Shown: positions 8,620-16,305 of the stretch, piece by piece
Layout of the letters: each line of letters opens with the position of its first letter
How positions within the stretch are numbered: the first letter of the stretch is position 1
Assembly (NCBI GenBank): GCA_964496755.1
Contig: CAZCBD010000017.1
Span: 1 to 24,858 of the forward strand
Length of the DNA stretch: 24,858 bases
Direction: 5' to 3'
From: CAZCBD01 sp964496755
GTDB taxonomy: Bacteria > Bacteroidota > Ignavibacteria > Ignavibacteriales > Melioribacteraceae
Notes under the pieces: generated by a model
What the model was told of the DNA's origin: nothing
The model's database searches: none
What the model saw: the letters and a program-made list of their open reading frames with translations, nothing else
Program-made: the position numbers and the translations under genes

Positions 8620-9924
8620 ATGAATTGGAAAGAAGAATATAAAAAATTTCTTTGGATAATAGTTGTGTTTTTATTGGTTTATTTTATGCCGATAGAAACA
8701 GTGAAATTTAAAAATGCTCTTTTAGAAGCTTTTACTTTGGCAAAATGGTATGCACGGGAACATGTTTTATTTTGCTTGATTCCGGCTTTTTTTATTGCAG
8801 GTGTGATAGCAGTATTTGTGAGCAAAGATGCAGTAATAAAATACTTAGGTCCAAAAGCAAAAAAATGGATTGCATATCTTGTTGCCTCAGTTTCGGGAAC
8901 TATTCTAGCGGTTTGTTCTTGCACGGTTTTGCCTTTATTCTCCGGTATTCACAAACGCGGTGCCGGCTTGGGTCCGGCTATTGCTTTTCTTTATTCCGGA
9001 CCGGCAATTAATATTCTTGCCATAATTTTAACTGCTCAGGTATTGGGTCTTGAATTGGGTATTGCCAGAATAATTGGAGCGGTATCTTTTAGTGCGGTAA
9101 TTGGTTTAATTATGAGCTATATTTTCAGAAAAGAAGAGGCCGAACGCACTAATGCTAATTTGGCAATGCCTTCGATGGGTGAAGTGGGAAGACCTTTATG
9201 GCAAACAGCTTTTCACTTTTTTGTTTTGGTTGCAATTTTAGTGTTTGTAAATTGGGGAAAACCGGATACGGACAATGGGTTTTGGAGTTGGCTTTACGTA
9301 AATAAATGGATTATTACCGGTATCTTTGGGATAGCTTTTTCTGCATCTTTGATATTTATTTTGAAGTTAAACAAATATTTTGTTTTAAGTGGTGTGGGAA
9401 TAGTTTTAATTACAGCACTTATTTTTGTGGGGCAACCCTTAATTCCGTTTACAGTAGCGGTAATAATATTAACCGTTATACTTTCTCTTTCAGAAGGTGA
9501 AGCCAATGAGTGGATGGGAGAAAGTTGGAGTTTTGCAAAACAGATTTTGCCATTGCTTGGTGCGGGAGTTTTAATTGCCGGATTTTTGCTTGGTTCGCCG
9601 GAAAATGGAAATGGAATAATTCCAAATCAATGGATATCCGGATTAGTTGGCGGTAATTCTTTGTTTGCAAATTTCTTTGCATCAATAACTGGAGCTTTTA
9701 TGTATTTTGCAACTTTAACCGAAATCCCTATTCTACAAGGTTTGCTCAATAGCGGCATGGGCAAAGGTCCGGCGCTGGCTTTGTTGCTTGCAGGTCCGGC
9801 ATTATCGTTGCCAAACATGCTTGTAATCCGAAGTGTAATTGGTACCAAAAAAACCGTAGTTTATGTTTCGCTTGTTGTAGTTATGTCAACAATTACAGGA
9901 TTAGTTTATGGAACTTTTTTTTAA
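8620..9924 (+). CDS. ArsP/YraQ-type (DUF318) inner-membrane permease
   Basis: 434 residues with about ten hydrophobic segments; GAGG upstream of ATG 8620. The family core is clear: AVCSCTVLPLFSGIHKRGAGLGPAIAFLYSGPAINILAI, and its half-repeat near the C-terminus with LNSGMGKGPALALLLAGPALSLPNM. A CSC motif in the first repeat may bind thiophilic ligands. Known relatives: ArsP exports trivalent organoarsenicals, while other members of this permease family are of unknown substrate. Placement between arsR and a redox-active small thioredoxin-like gene, 57 bases after arsR, supports an arsenic-linked transport role. Organoarsenical export is the best guess, not shown by sequence alone. A long middle section (about 195-290) with extra membrane segments separates the two conserved halves. 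Confidence 0.85.
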   Translation: MNWKEEYKKFLWIIVVFLLVYFMPIETVKFKNALLEAFTLAKWYAREHVLFCLIPAFFIAGVIAVFVSKDAVIKYLGPKAKKWIAYLVASVSGTILAVCSCTVLPLFSGIHKRGAGLGPAIAFLYSGPAINILAIILTAQVLGLELGIARIIGAVSFSAVIGLIMSYIFRKEEAERTNANLAMPSMGEVGRPLWQTAFHFFVLVAILVFVNWGKPDTDNGFWSWLYVNKWIITGIFGIAFSASLIFILKLNKYFVLSGVGIVLITALIFVGQPLIPFTVAVIILTVILSLSEGEANEWMGESWSFAKQILPLLGAGVLIAGFLLGSPENGNGIIPNQWISGLVGGNSLFANFFASITGAFMYFATLTEIPILQGLLNSGMGKGPALALLLAGPALSLPNMLVIRSVIGTKKTVVYVSLVVVMSTITGLVYGTFF

Positions 9925-9967
9925 TAACAAATATTTTTTGGTTTTAAAATTTTTATAGGAGATACAA

Positions 9968-10210
9968 ATGTTAAACATTAAAATAGTTGGAAGCGGATGT
10001 GCAAATTGTGAAAAACTTGCCTCGTTGTGTAAAGAAGTAGTGGAAGAACAAGATTTAAATGCTGAGATTGAAAAAGTTACTGATATTAATAAATTTGCCG
10101 AACTTGGAATTTTAATGACTCCGGGATTGATTGTAAACGGAAAAGATTTGTCGCAAGATAAAATACCGACAAAATCAACATTAAAGCACTGGTTAACGGA
10201 AATTAAATAA
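9968..10210 (+). CDS. Small thioredoxin-like protein (redox-active disulfide protein 2 type)
   Basis: 80 residues, a minimal thioredoxin fold: MLNIKIVGSGCANCEKL with CxxC at Cys11/Cys14, and the cis-proline strand GILMTPGLIVNGK. Length and motif match the MTH895/TM0996-type family (about 80 residues). Likely cytoplasmic. AGGAG lies seven bases before the ATG. It follows the permease by 43 bases and precedes acr3; this permease plus small thioredoxin pair is a recurring arrangement in my knowledge of the families. It may keep permease or ArsC cysteines reduced, or pass metalloid to the transporter; either is inference. The second copy at 15273-15509 has its cysteines at the same positions. Confidence 0.87.
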   Translation: MLNIKIVGSGCANCEKLASLCKEVVEEQDLNAEIEKVTDINKFAELGILMTPGLIVNGKDLSQDKIPTKSTLKHWLTEIK

Positions 10211-10245
10211 AGAAAAATTAAATAAAGAGAAATTAAATAAAGAAA
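10201..10245 (+). repeat. Three tandem copies of a 15-bp unit
   Basis: Copies start at 10201, 10216 and 10231, each beginning AATTAAATAAAG followed by ARA. The first copy overlaps the last codons and stop of the thioredoxin-like gene; the others fill the gap to acr3. Probably slippage-generated; copy number could vary between strains and change the intergenic spacing. Confidence 0.8.
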
Positions 10246-10265
10246 AAATTAGCCAAGGAAAAAGA

Positions 10266-11303
10266 ATGGGTTTAGTTATAAAAAGATTATCATTTTTAGA
10301 TCGATATTTAACATTATGGATTTTTCTGGCAATGTTTATCGGGGTTTTTTCCGGATATATTTTACCTGAGGTAGTTGATTTTTGGAATACATTCCAAGTT
10401 GGAACCACAAATATTCCAATTGCAATCGGATTAATTTTAATGATGTATCCTCCACTTGCAAAAGTTAAATACGAAGAGTTGCCCGATGTTTTCAAAAATA
10501 TTAAAGTGTTGGTTTTATCGTTAGTTCAAAATTGGATAATCGGTCCGGTGTTAATGTTTGTTTTGGCAATTATATTTTTGCCCGATCACCCCAATTATAT
10601 GGCGGGATTAATTTTGATTGGGCTTGCACGTTGTATTGCAATGGTAATTGTTTGGAATGAATTGGCAAATGGTGACACCGAATATGCTGCCGGTTTGGTT
10701 GCTTTTAATTCTATTTTTCAGGTTTTGTTTTTTTCGGTTTATGCGTATGTATTTTTAACTCTATTACCCTCTTTGTTTGGGTTACAAACTTTTGCAGTTA
10801 ATATTACAATAGAGCAAATTGCAAAAAGTGTTTTAATTTATTTGGGAATCCCATTTTTTGGCGGGATGTTAACAAGATTTGTTTTACTAAAAATAAAAAC
10901 CAAAGAATGGTATGAAAATAAATTTATTCCGAAAATCAGCCCGATTACATTAATTGCTTTGCTTTTTACAATTATTGTAATGTTTTCTTTAAAAGGTGAA
11001 TATATTGTAAAGATACCTTTTGATGTTTTCAGGATTGCCGTTCCATTGATAATTTATTTTGTAATTATGTTTTTTGTTTCATTTTTTATGGGAAAGAAAA
11101 TAGGAGCCGATTATTCCAAAACCGCTACATTGTCATTTACGGCAGCAAGCAATAATTTTGAATTGGCAATAGCAGTTGCAATTGCGGTCTTTGGAATCAA
11201 TAGTGGAGAAGCATTTGCCGCTGTTATTGGGCCATTGGTAGAAGTTCCTGTTTTAATATTGCTGGTTAATGTTGCATTGTGGTTAAAAAAGAAATATTTC
11301 TAA
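10266..11303 (+). CDS. acr3: Arsenite exporter Acr3 (BASS superfamily)
   Basis: 345 residues, about ten membrane segments, start ATG 10266 preceded by AAGGAA. Diagnostic features: LDRYLTLWIFLAMFIGVFSGY at the N-terminus, the conserved cysteine in GLARCIAMVIVWN (Cys123), which is essential in studied Acr3 proteins, TAASNNFELAIAVAIAVFG, and the conserved Glu326 in GPLVEVPVLILLV. Known role: inner-membrane export of arsenite (and in some members antimonite) driven by the proton motive force. It is the last gene of the arsR-led block and is the main effector of resistance here. No ArsA-type ATPase is present, as expected for an Acr3 system. Confidence 0.95.
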   Translation: MGLVIKRLSFLDRYLTLWIFLAMFIGVFSGYILPEVVDFWNTFQVGTTNIPIAIGLILMMYPPLAKVKYEELPDVFKNIKVLVLSLVQNWIIGPVLMFVLAIIFLPDHPNYMAGLILIGLARCIAMVIVWNELANGDTEYAAGLVAFNSIFQVLFFSVYAYVFLTLLPSLFGLQTFAVNITIEQIAKSVLIYLGIPFFGGMLTRFVLLKIKTKEWYENKFIPKISPITLIALLFTIIVMFSLKGEYIVKIPFDVFRIAVPLIIYFVIMFFVSFFMGKKIGADYSKTATLSFTAASNNFELAIAVAIAVFGINSGEAFAAVIGPLVEVPVLILLVNVALWLKKKYF

Positions 11304-11337
11304 GGTTTGATAAAATGAAATAAAGTCAAATAAAAAT

Positions 11338-11363
11338 TCTTTGATATTTGTTATCAACAAAGA
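11338..11363. terminator. Weak hairpin between convergent acr3 and sensor kinase genes
   Basis: TCTTTG (11338-11343) pairs with CAAAGA (11358-11363), with possible inner GATA/TATC pairing. The U-tract is poor on both strands (ATTTATTTT on plus). It sits in the right place between two convergent genes but is a weak candidate. Confidence 0.35.
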
Positions 11364-11386
11364 TTTATTTTGAGGTTAAATTAATT

Positions 11387-14300
11387 CTAAATTTCAAACA
11401 TATTTTTTTGTAGTTCAATTCTAAAAGTTGTTCCAACATCTTTTTGAGATTCCAAATGAATTTTTCCTTTGTGTTTTTCAATAATACGTTTTACGATACT
11501 TAAACCTATTCCTTCGCCTTCATTTGATTGTTTCAGGTTGACTTGAAAAAACACTTCCCAAATTTTTCTTTTATGTCTTTCGGCAATACCAATTCCATTA
11601 TCACTGATTGTGTAAATTGAATACTGATAATGTTCTTTTCCGGAAATTCTGATTTCAAGTTTTTCATTTTCTTTTCTATACTTAATAGCATTTCCTATTA
11701 AATTTGAAAACAGTTGGTTTAACAGATCGTAATCACCAAAACAATCTGGTAATTTTTGAACAATTATGTTAGCATTAATTTCGCTTATTTGGTAATTAAA
11801 TATATTTAATACGTTTTTAATTAATTCGTTCATATTAATTTGCCTGATTCTCATTTGCACCCTGCCGGTTCTGGAAATTTGTAGCAAGCCTTTAATTAAT
11901 CTATCCATTTTCGATACACCGGCAAAGATATATTTCAAATTATCCGGAATTTTTTTATCGATTATTTTTTCAACTTGCTTTCTTGTAGTTTCACTAAGAT
12001 TTTCTTCGAATAAAATTTCTTTTATTGAGTTAGCTAATTCGCTAAACTCCATACTAAAACCTTGAATATTCACCAAAGGGGTTCGCAAATCGTGTGAAGC
12101 AACATAAAGATAGGTTTCCAATTCTTTATTTTTTTCAGTAATCAAATCCTGAAATTGTTTAATGGTTGTAATCTCAGTAATTATTGTAGCAATTTGGTTT
12201 ACTTTTGGAGTAACCACGGAAATAATAAAGTGTTTATCTAGCGGAGCGCTATAAGTAGTATATTCGAAGGGTTTGCCGGTTTCAACCACGCGTTTAAATT
12301 CATCTAGATAAGGTGCTTGTTCATATTCATAAACTTCTGTGGCTAATTTTCCTATTGCTTCGTCTCTGGGAATACCTGTAATTTTTGTAAAAGCCTCATT
12401 GCATTCCACTAATCTGTAATTGCAAACTTCATTGTTTTCATTAAAAACAAAATCGTAAAAAACAACCATTTCCGTCATCGAAGAAAAAAGAGTTTCAAGT
12501 TTTTCTTTGCTTGCAATTAATTTTTTTTCAGCTTCAATTTGTTTGGTAATATCTGTTAGAGTTCCAATGTATAAAACAATTTTGCCGTCTTCGTTTTTTA
12601 CAGGTACAATTTGACCATGAGTCCAAACAATTTTATCTTCGGGATGTAACCACCTATATTTTTCCGAAAATTTAATTCCATTTTTAAATGCATATTGCCA
12701 TTTTTCCAAAACCCAATTGCAATCGTCCGGGTGTAAAAAAGATGTCCAATTAAAGTCTAAAGCGTTTTCTTGCGGTACGCCAATAATTTCAGCACATTTT
12801 TTGTTTACGTAGATTGCTTTACCATTAATATCATTTAAAAAAATGCCTATAGGGGAGTATTCAACCAGAGTTTTAAATTTTTCTTCGCTTTGCAATAATT
12901 TTTCTTTAGTTTTTTTAAGATCGGTTATATCGGTTGTTGCCAAAAATCCTATAATTTTTTTGCGATTTGTTTTGTCCAATTGCATTTTCAGAAAAATCTT
13001 TTTAATCTTTCCGGTTAAGGTTTTAATTTCTGCTTCGGATGTAAAGGAGAGGTTTCCTTCGGCAGAACTAATTATTTCTTCTTTAAATGTTTGAAGTGAT
13101 TTGTCGGTAAAAATTTGTTCAAAATTTGAGATTAAATGTTTTTTGCTTTTGGCTTCGTAAAATCTTACGGATGTTTGATTTACATTAACAATTTTGATTT
13201 TTTTTGTGCATTTTAGAACTTCTATTTCATTGTTGTTAAAATATTTTCTGAAATCGGAAACTCCTTTACTTTTTAGTTCATCGAAGTAATTAAATAATTC
13301 CGTGAGATCTTCTTCCCAAAGCGGAACAGGTGAATTATTAAAAAGTTTTTGGTAATGAATATTACTTTCTTCTAATTTTAGTTTTAATTTTTCGTCTGTT
13401 GTAACATCACGATAAACAAACACTAATCCGATTGTTTCGCTTTTATAGTTTTTAATTGGTGCTGCGGTACTTTTAACAAAATATTTTTTACCGTTTCGAG
13501 AAATAAGGGTTAATGATTTTTTTTGTTTAATACTTCTATTTTCTTTGAGTACTTCTTTAGTTAAATGTAAAATCGGTTTTTGAGTATTAGTATCAACCAG
13601 ATTTACAATTTCATCGATATGTTTTAATTTCGCTTCTTCAAAATTCCAACCGATTAATTTTTCTGCCGCTCCATTCATTAAATGTAAATTTCCATCTAAA
13701 TCGGTTGAAATAATTGCTTCTCCGATTGATTGAATTGTTACGGAAATTTTTTCTCGTTCGTTTATTAAGGCTTGTTCGGCAAGAATATTTTCTGAAATCA
13801 TACTGTTGGCATATTCTGAAATTTCATCGAATTCTGAAAATTGAAGTTTGTTTTTTTCAATTCTTGTTTTTTCGCCAACTGCTTTTTTTAAGAATGAAAT
13901 GAAAATAGAAATGTCGCTTTGGAATTTTTTAGAAATCTTTTTATTTAAAAACAAAAATATTATAACTATAACTAAGAATGAAAAAAGAGTAATTGCAATT
14001 TTGATGTAGATACTTTTAGAAAGTGAGTTTTTTACAACAGCAATTTCGTTTTGAAAATCGTCATTGTAAAAACCGGATCCAATGTACCAGTCAAATTCGG
14101 GTAAGCCATAAATAAATGATGTTTTAGGATATACTTTTGATGAGTCGGAGAGTTTTACTATGTTATAATAAATAAATCCACCTTCCGGTTTTTTTGCTGC
14201 GTTAACGGACATTTCATAAATATGCTTAGTGTTCAAAGTATCATGAGTAAAGACTTCCCATAATTTTTTGTTTCCGTGAACACGCTTACCATTTGAAATA

Positions 14301-15055
14301 ATTGCGGTACCGTCAAATTTATTCACAAAAATATAGCCTTCTACGCCAAATCGTATGTTACTTATTATTGTTAGCAATTCGTCTTCTATTTCCTTTTGAA
14401 TATCCTCAGCATAAATGCCTGTTCCAATTATCCAATTAAAAGGCTTGTATAATTTTACATATGTAATTTTCTTATGGCTATATTCGCTTGAAGGTGTTTT
14501 TTTCCACAAGTATTCTTCAAACCCTTCTCCTTTTTCTTTGGCTGTTTTTATAAATTGTTTTGTTATAAAAACACCTCTTTTTGTTTTGAGATTAATTTGA
14601 TTGGTATTTTCAAGTTGTGGTACTAACGGCAGTAATAAAACTTTTCCGCTTGTTGTTCCCACAAAGTAGTAACCGGAATCGGTTTTATAATCCAAACCCT
14701 TTAGAGCGGTTAGAATAAGTGATTTAATTTCGGTCAAAGATTTTTCCGAAGAATATTTTTTATAGATAGTATCTGCTAATTTGATCGCTTTTTCAACACG
14801 ATTTTTAATTTTGTTTTTTGCCAGTTTTATAATTTGATTATGTTTTAATTTTATTAATTCGACTGTTTGTTTAACTTCTTGCTTAACGATCTCTTTTTGT
14901 TTTTGCAAATATATATTTTTAACTTGCTCGGAAATTGTGCTTACTGAAGTAAACGATTCAATGGTATCAATTAGTAATAAACTAAAGCTGGTAATAAAAA
15001 TTAGTATAATACCCCACAGTCTGATAGAATTTATCAATGAATATTTTTTATTCAT
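11387..15055 (-). CDS. Multi-PAS sensor histidine kinase with double Cache input domain
   Basis: 1222 residues. Order: membrane segment about 14-30; extracytoplasmic double Cache region about 35-345 (GYYFVGTTSGKVLLLP then WIIGTGIY; GYIFVNKFDGTAII then WYIGSGFY); membrane segment 351-370; four PAS-like modules near 438-550, 570-713, 722-838 and 855-968, three ending in the usual DIT/DVT or EIT linker; HisKA with phosphoacceptor His988 in YVASHDLRTPL; HATPase from about 1110 (NLIGNAIKYR, DNGIGI, GEGIGLSI). No receiver domain and no response regulator gene in the window, so it is an orphan here. Known logic: the Cache domain binds a small ligand outside, the kinase phosphorylates a partner in the cytoplasm. 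It sits between two arsenic blocks on the opposite strand; a role in arsenic sensing is possible but not supported by any cysteine motif in the Cache region. Confidence 0.93.
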   Translation of the reverse strand: MNKKYSLINSIRLWGIILIFITSFSLLLIDTIESFTSVSTISEQVKNIYLQKQKEIVKQEVKQTVELIKLKHNQIIKLAKNKIKNRVEKAIKLADTIYKKYSSEKSLTEIKSLILTALKGLDYKTDSGYYFVGTTSGKVLLLPLVPQLENTNQINLKTKRGVFITKQFIKTAKEKGEGFEEYLWKKTPSSEYSHKKITYVKLYKPFNWIIGTGIYAEDIQKEIEDELLTIISNIRFGVEGYIFVNKFDGTAIISNGKRVHGNKKLWEVFTHDTLNTKHIYEMSVNAAKKPEGGFIYYNIVKLSDSSKVYPKTSFIYGLPEFDWYIGSGFYNDDFQNEIAVVKNSLSKSIYIKIAITLFSFLVIVIIFLFLNKKISKKFQSDISIFISFLKKAVGEKTRIEKNKLQFSEFDEISEYANSMISENILAEQALINEREKISVTIQSIGEAIISTDLDGNLHLMNGAAEKLIGWNFEEAKLKHIDEIVNLVDTNTQKPILHLTKEVLKENRSIKQKKSLTLISRNGKKYFVKSTAAPIKNYKSETIGLVFVYRDVTTDEKLKLKLEESNIHYQKLFNNSPVPLWEEDLTELFNYFDELKSKGVSDFRKYFNNNEIEVLKCTKKIKIVNVNQTSVRFYEAKSKKHLISNFEQIFTDKSLQTFKEEIISSAEGNLSFTSEAEIKTLTGKIKKIFLKMQLDKTNRKKIIGFLATTDITDLKKTKEKLLQSEEKFKTLVEYSPIGIFLNDINGKAIYVNKKCAEIIGVPQENALDFNWTSFLHPDDCNWVLEKWQYAFKNGIKFSEKYRWLHPEDKIVWTHGQIVPVKNEDGKIVLYIGTLTDITKQIEAEKKLIASKEKLETLFSSMTEMVVFYDFVFNENNEVCNYRLVECNEAFTKITGIPRDEAIGKLATEVYEYEQAPYLDEFKRVVETGKPFEYTTYSAPLDKHFIISVVTPKVNQIATIITEITTIKQFQDLITEKNKELETYLYVASHDLRTPLVNIQGFSMEFSELANSIKEILFEENLSETTRKQVEKIIDKKIPDNLKYIFAGVSKMDRLIKGLLQISRTGRVQMRIRQINMNELIKNVLNIFNYQISEINANIIVQKLPDCFGDYDLLNQLFSNLIGNAIKYRKENEKLEIRISGKEHYQYSIYTISDNGIGIAERHKRKIWEVFFQVNLKQSNEGEGIGLSIVKRIIEKHKGKIHLESQKDVGTTFRIELQKNMFEI

Positions 15056-15235
15056 TCTTATCCCAATAAATATTTCTAATTTGCAAAAAGTAAAACAATT
15101 TATTATCGAGTTGAAAATTTAGGATTTAATTCATTTATTCATTTCGATTAATTACGTTTTACTTGGTTTAAATAAATTGTTGTATCGTATTATTACTTCG
15201 AATAGTTTGGAATTTGCTTTGACTTTAATATATTC

Positions 15236-15251
15236 ATATCGTTAAATATCG
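15236..15251 (+). promoter_or_regulatory. Direct repeat upstream of the second ars block
   Basis: ATATCG occurs twice (15236-15241 and 15246-15251) separated by TTAA, a ten-base period, followed by AAATAAGAGGAG. The stretch recalls the arsR operator region (TTAACGAAATGAGG at 8196-8210), so ArsR could act here too, but the dyad is not the same. Low confidence. Confidence 0.3.
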
Positions 15252-15272
15252 AAATAAGAGGAGTTGCGAAAA

Positions 15273-15509
15273 TTGAAGGAAATTAAAATTTTGGGTACAA
15301 GTTGTAAAAAATGTATTGCATTAGAGCAAAGGGTTAAAGATTTAGTTTTGGAAAATAATATTGACGCAAGAGTTGAGAAAATTAGTGATATTAATCAAAT
15401 GATAGATTATGGAATAATGATGACTCCGGCTTTAATTGTTAACGAAGAAATTAAAAGTGTTGGTATAATTCCAAAAGATGCTGAAATTTTAAATTGGTTA
15501 AGAGAATAG
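15273..15509 (+). CDS. Small thioredoxin-like protein, second copy
   Basis: 78 residues if started at TTG 15273; an in-frame TTG at 15264 abuts the AAGAGGAG box directly, leaving no spacing, so 15273 (nine bases away) is preferred and gives MKEIKILGTSCKKC, aligning exactly with the paralogue at 9968. CxxC at Cys11/Cys14, cis-proline in YGIMMTPALIVN. Same minimal thioredoxin fold. The next gene, 54 bases downstream, is an arsenate reductase of the thioredoxin-dependent type, so this protein is a plausible dedicated reductant for it. That pairing is inference; general thioredoxin could serve as well. Confidence 0.82.
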   Translation: MKEIKILGTSCKKCIALEQRVKDLVLENNIDARVEKISDINQMIDYGIMMTPALIVNEEIKSVGIIPKDAEILNWLRE

Positions 15510-15563
15510 AAAAAACATAAATGTTAAGTGTTTTGCAAAATTAAGCTTATTGCAAGGATTAAT

Positions 15564-16187
15564 ATGGTTTTAAAAGCTATTAAACATAATATTGATAGTT
15601 TTATTTCTGATTTTCATCAGATTAATGCAAGCAGGAAAATTATTTTAAATAGTTTTAGCGAATATATTTTAGACAAAATTAAATTGAATAAGCAGATAAA
15701 TCTAACATTTATTTGTACACATAATTCGCGACGTAGCCAAATGTGTCAGGTTTGGGCTAAGAGTGCTGCAGAATATTTTGAATTAAAAAACATTTTTTGT
15801 TTTTCCGGTGGAACGGAAGTTACGGTATTTAATTATCGTGCCGTTAAGGCTTTAAGTCGGTTTGGTTTTATAATTGATAAAATTAATAATAGTAAAAATC
15901 CGAAATATTCAGTTAAATATTCGGAAGAGAAAAATCCTATTGAAGCTTTTTCAAAAGTGTACAATTCTAAATTTAATCCGCAGAAAGATTATATTGCCGT
16001 AATGACATGCTCGGAGGCCGAAAAAAATTGTCCTGTAGTTTTTGGTGCCGAAAAGCGTTTTTCAATACGTTATAATGATCCGAAAGAATCTGATGGAACC
16101 AATGTTGAAGAAAGAGAATACTTTGAAAGGTGTCGTGAGATAGCAATGGAAATGGTTTATGTGTTTAAAGCAGTTAAGGAGGGGTAG
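15564..16187 (+). CDS. arsC: Arsenate reductase, LMW-phosphatase type with three redox cysteines
   Basis: 207 residues from ATG 15564, supported by AAGGA six bases upstream; a GTG at 15528 extends the frame but has no good binding site. The P-loop CTHNSRRS gives CX5R with Cys51 and Arg57. Cys149 and Cys156 in CSEAEKNCP are spaced seven apart, as Cys82/Cys89 of Bacillus subtilis ArsC, and the general-acid motif is Asp172-Pro173. This supports a thioredoxin-coupled arsenate reductase (arsenate to arsenite in the cytoplasm) rather than a protein tyrosine phosphatase. A 40-residue N-terminal helical extension precedes the fold and the protein is longer than the 130-140 residues of classical ArsC, as in Bacteroidota-type members. 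The arsenite made would be exported by Acr3. The P-loop has Arg56 where many members have Cys. Confidence 0.88.
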   Translation: MVLKAIKHNIDSFISDFHQINASRKIILNSFSEYILDKIKLNKQINLTFICTHNSRRSQMCQVWAKSAAEYFELKNIFCFSGGTEVTVFNYRAVKALSRFGFIIDKINNSKNPKYSVKYSEEKNPIEAFSKVYNSKFNPQKDYIAVMTCSEAEKNCPVVFGAEKRFSIRYNDPKESDGTNVEEREYFERCREIAMEMVYVFKAVKEG

Positions 16188-16206
16188 TGTTAAATGAATT
16201 GGCCGG

Positions 16207-16291
16207 AAAAGCCACAAATGCACGAATAATATTATAGTAGCAATTGGTATAAAAAAATGTGTATTCGTGGCTTTTTTTGCCACAAATACAC
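16207..16291. terminator. Inverted repeat with T-tract between arsC and alaS, with repeat remnants
   Basis: AAAAGCCAC (16207-16215) pairs with GTGGCTTTT (16267-16275); alternatively CACGAATA (16221-16228) pairs with TATTCGTG (16262-16269). Seven Ts (16272-16278) follow, so it can terminate the plus-strand arsC transcript; the A-rich left arm may do the same for alaS. GCCACAAATGCAC (16211-) and GCCACAAATACAC (16279-16291) are direct repeats of one another, suggesting copies of a dispersed intergenic repeat. Confidence 0.55.
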
Positions 16292-16305
16292 AAGTAAATA
16301 TTTTA

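Noticed and set aside
11387..15055. Sensor kinase as a dedicated arsenic sensor
   Set aside because: No cysteine motif in the Cache region and no paired response regulator; location alone is not enough.
15521..15546. Short ORF before arsC starting at ATG 15521
   Set aside because: Only seven codons and in another frame; no sign of a leader peptide function.
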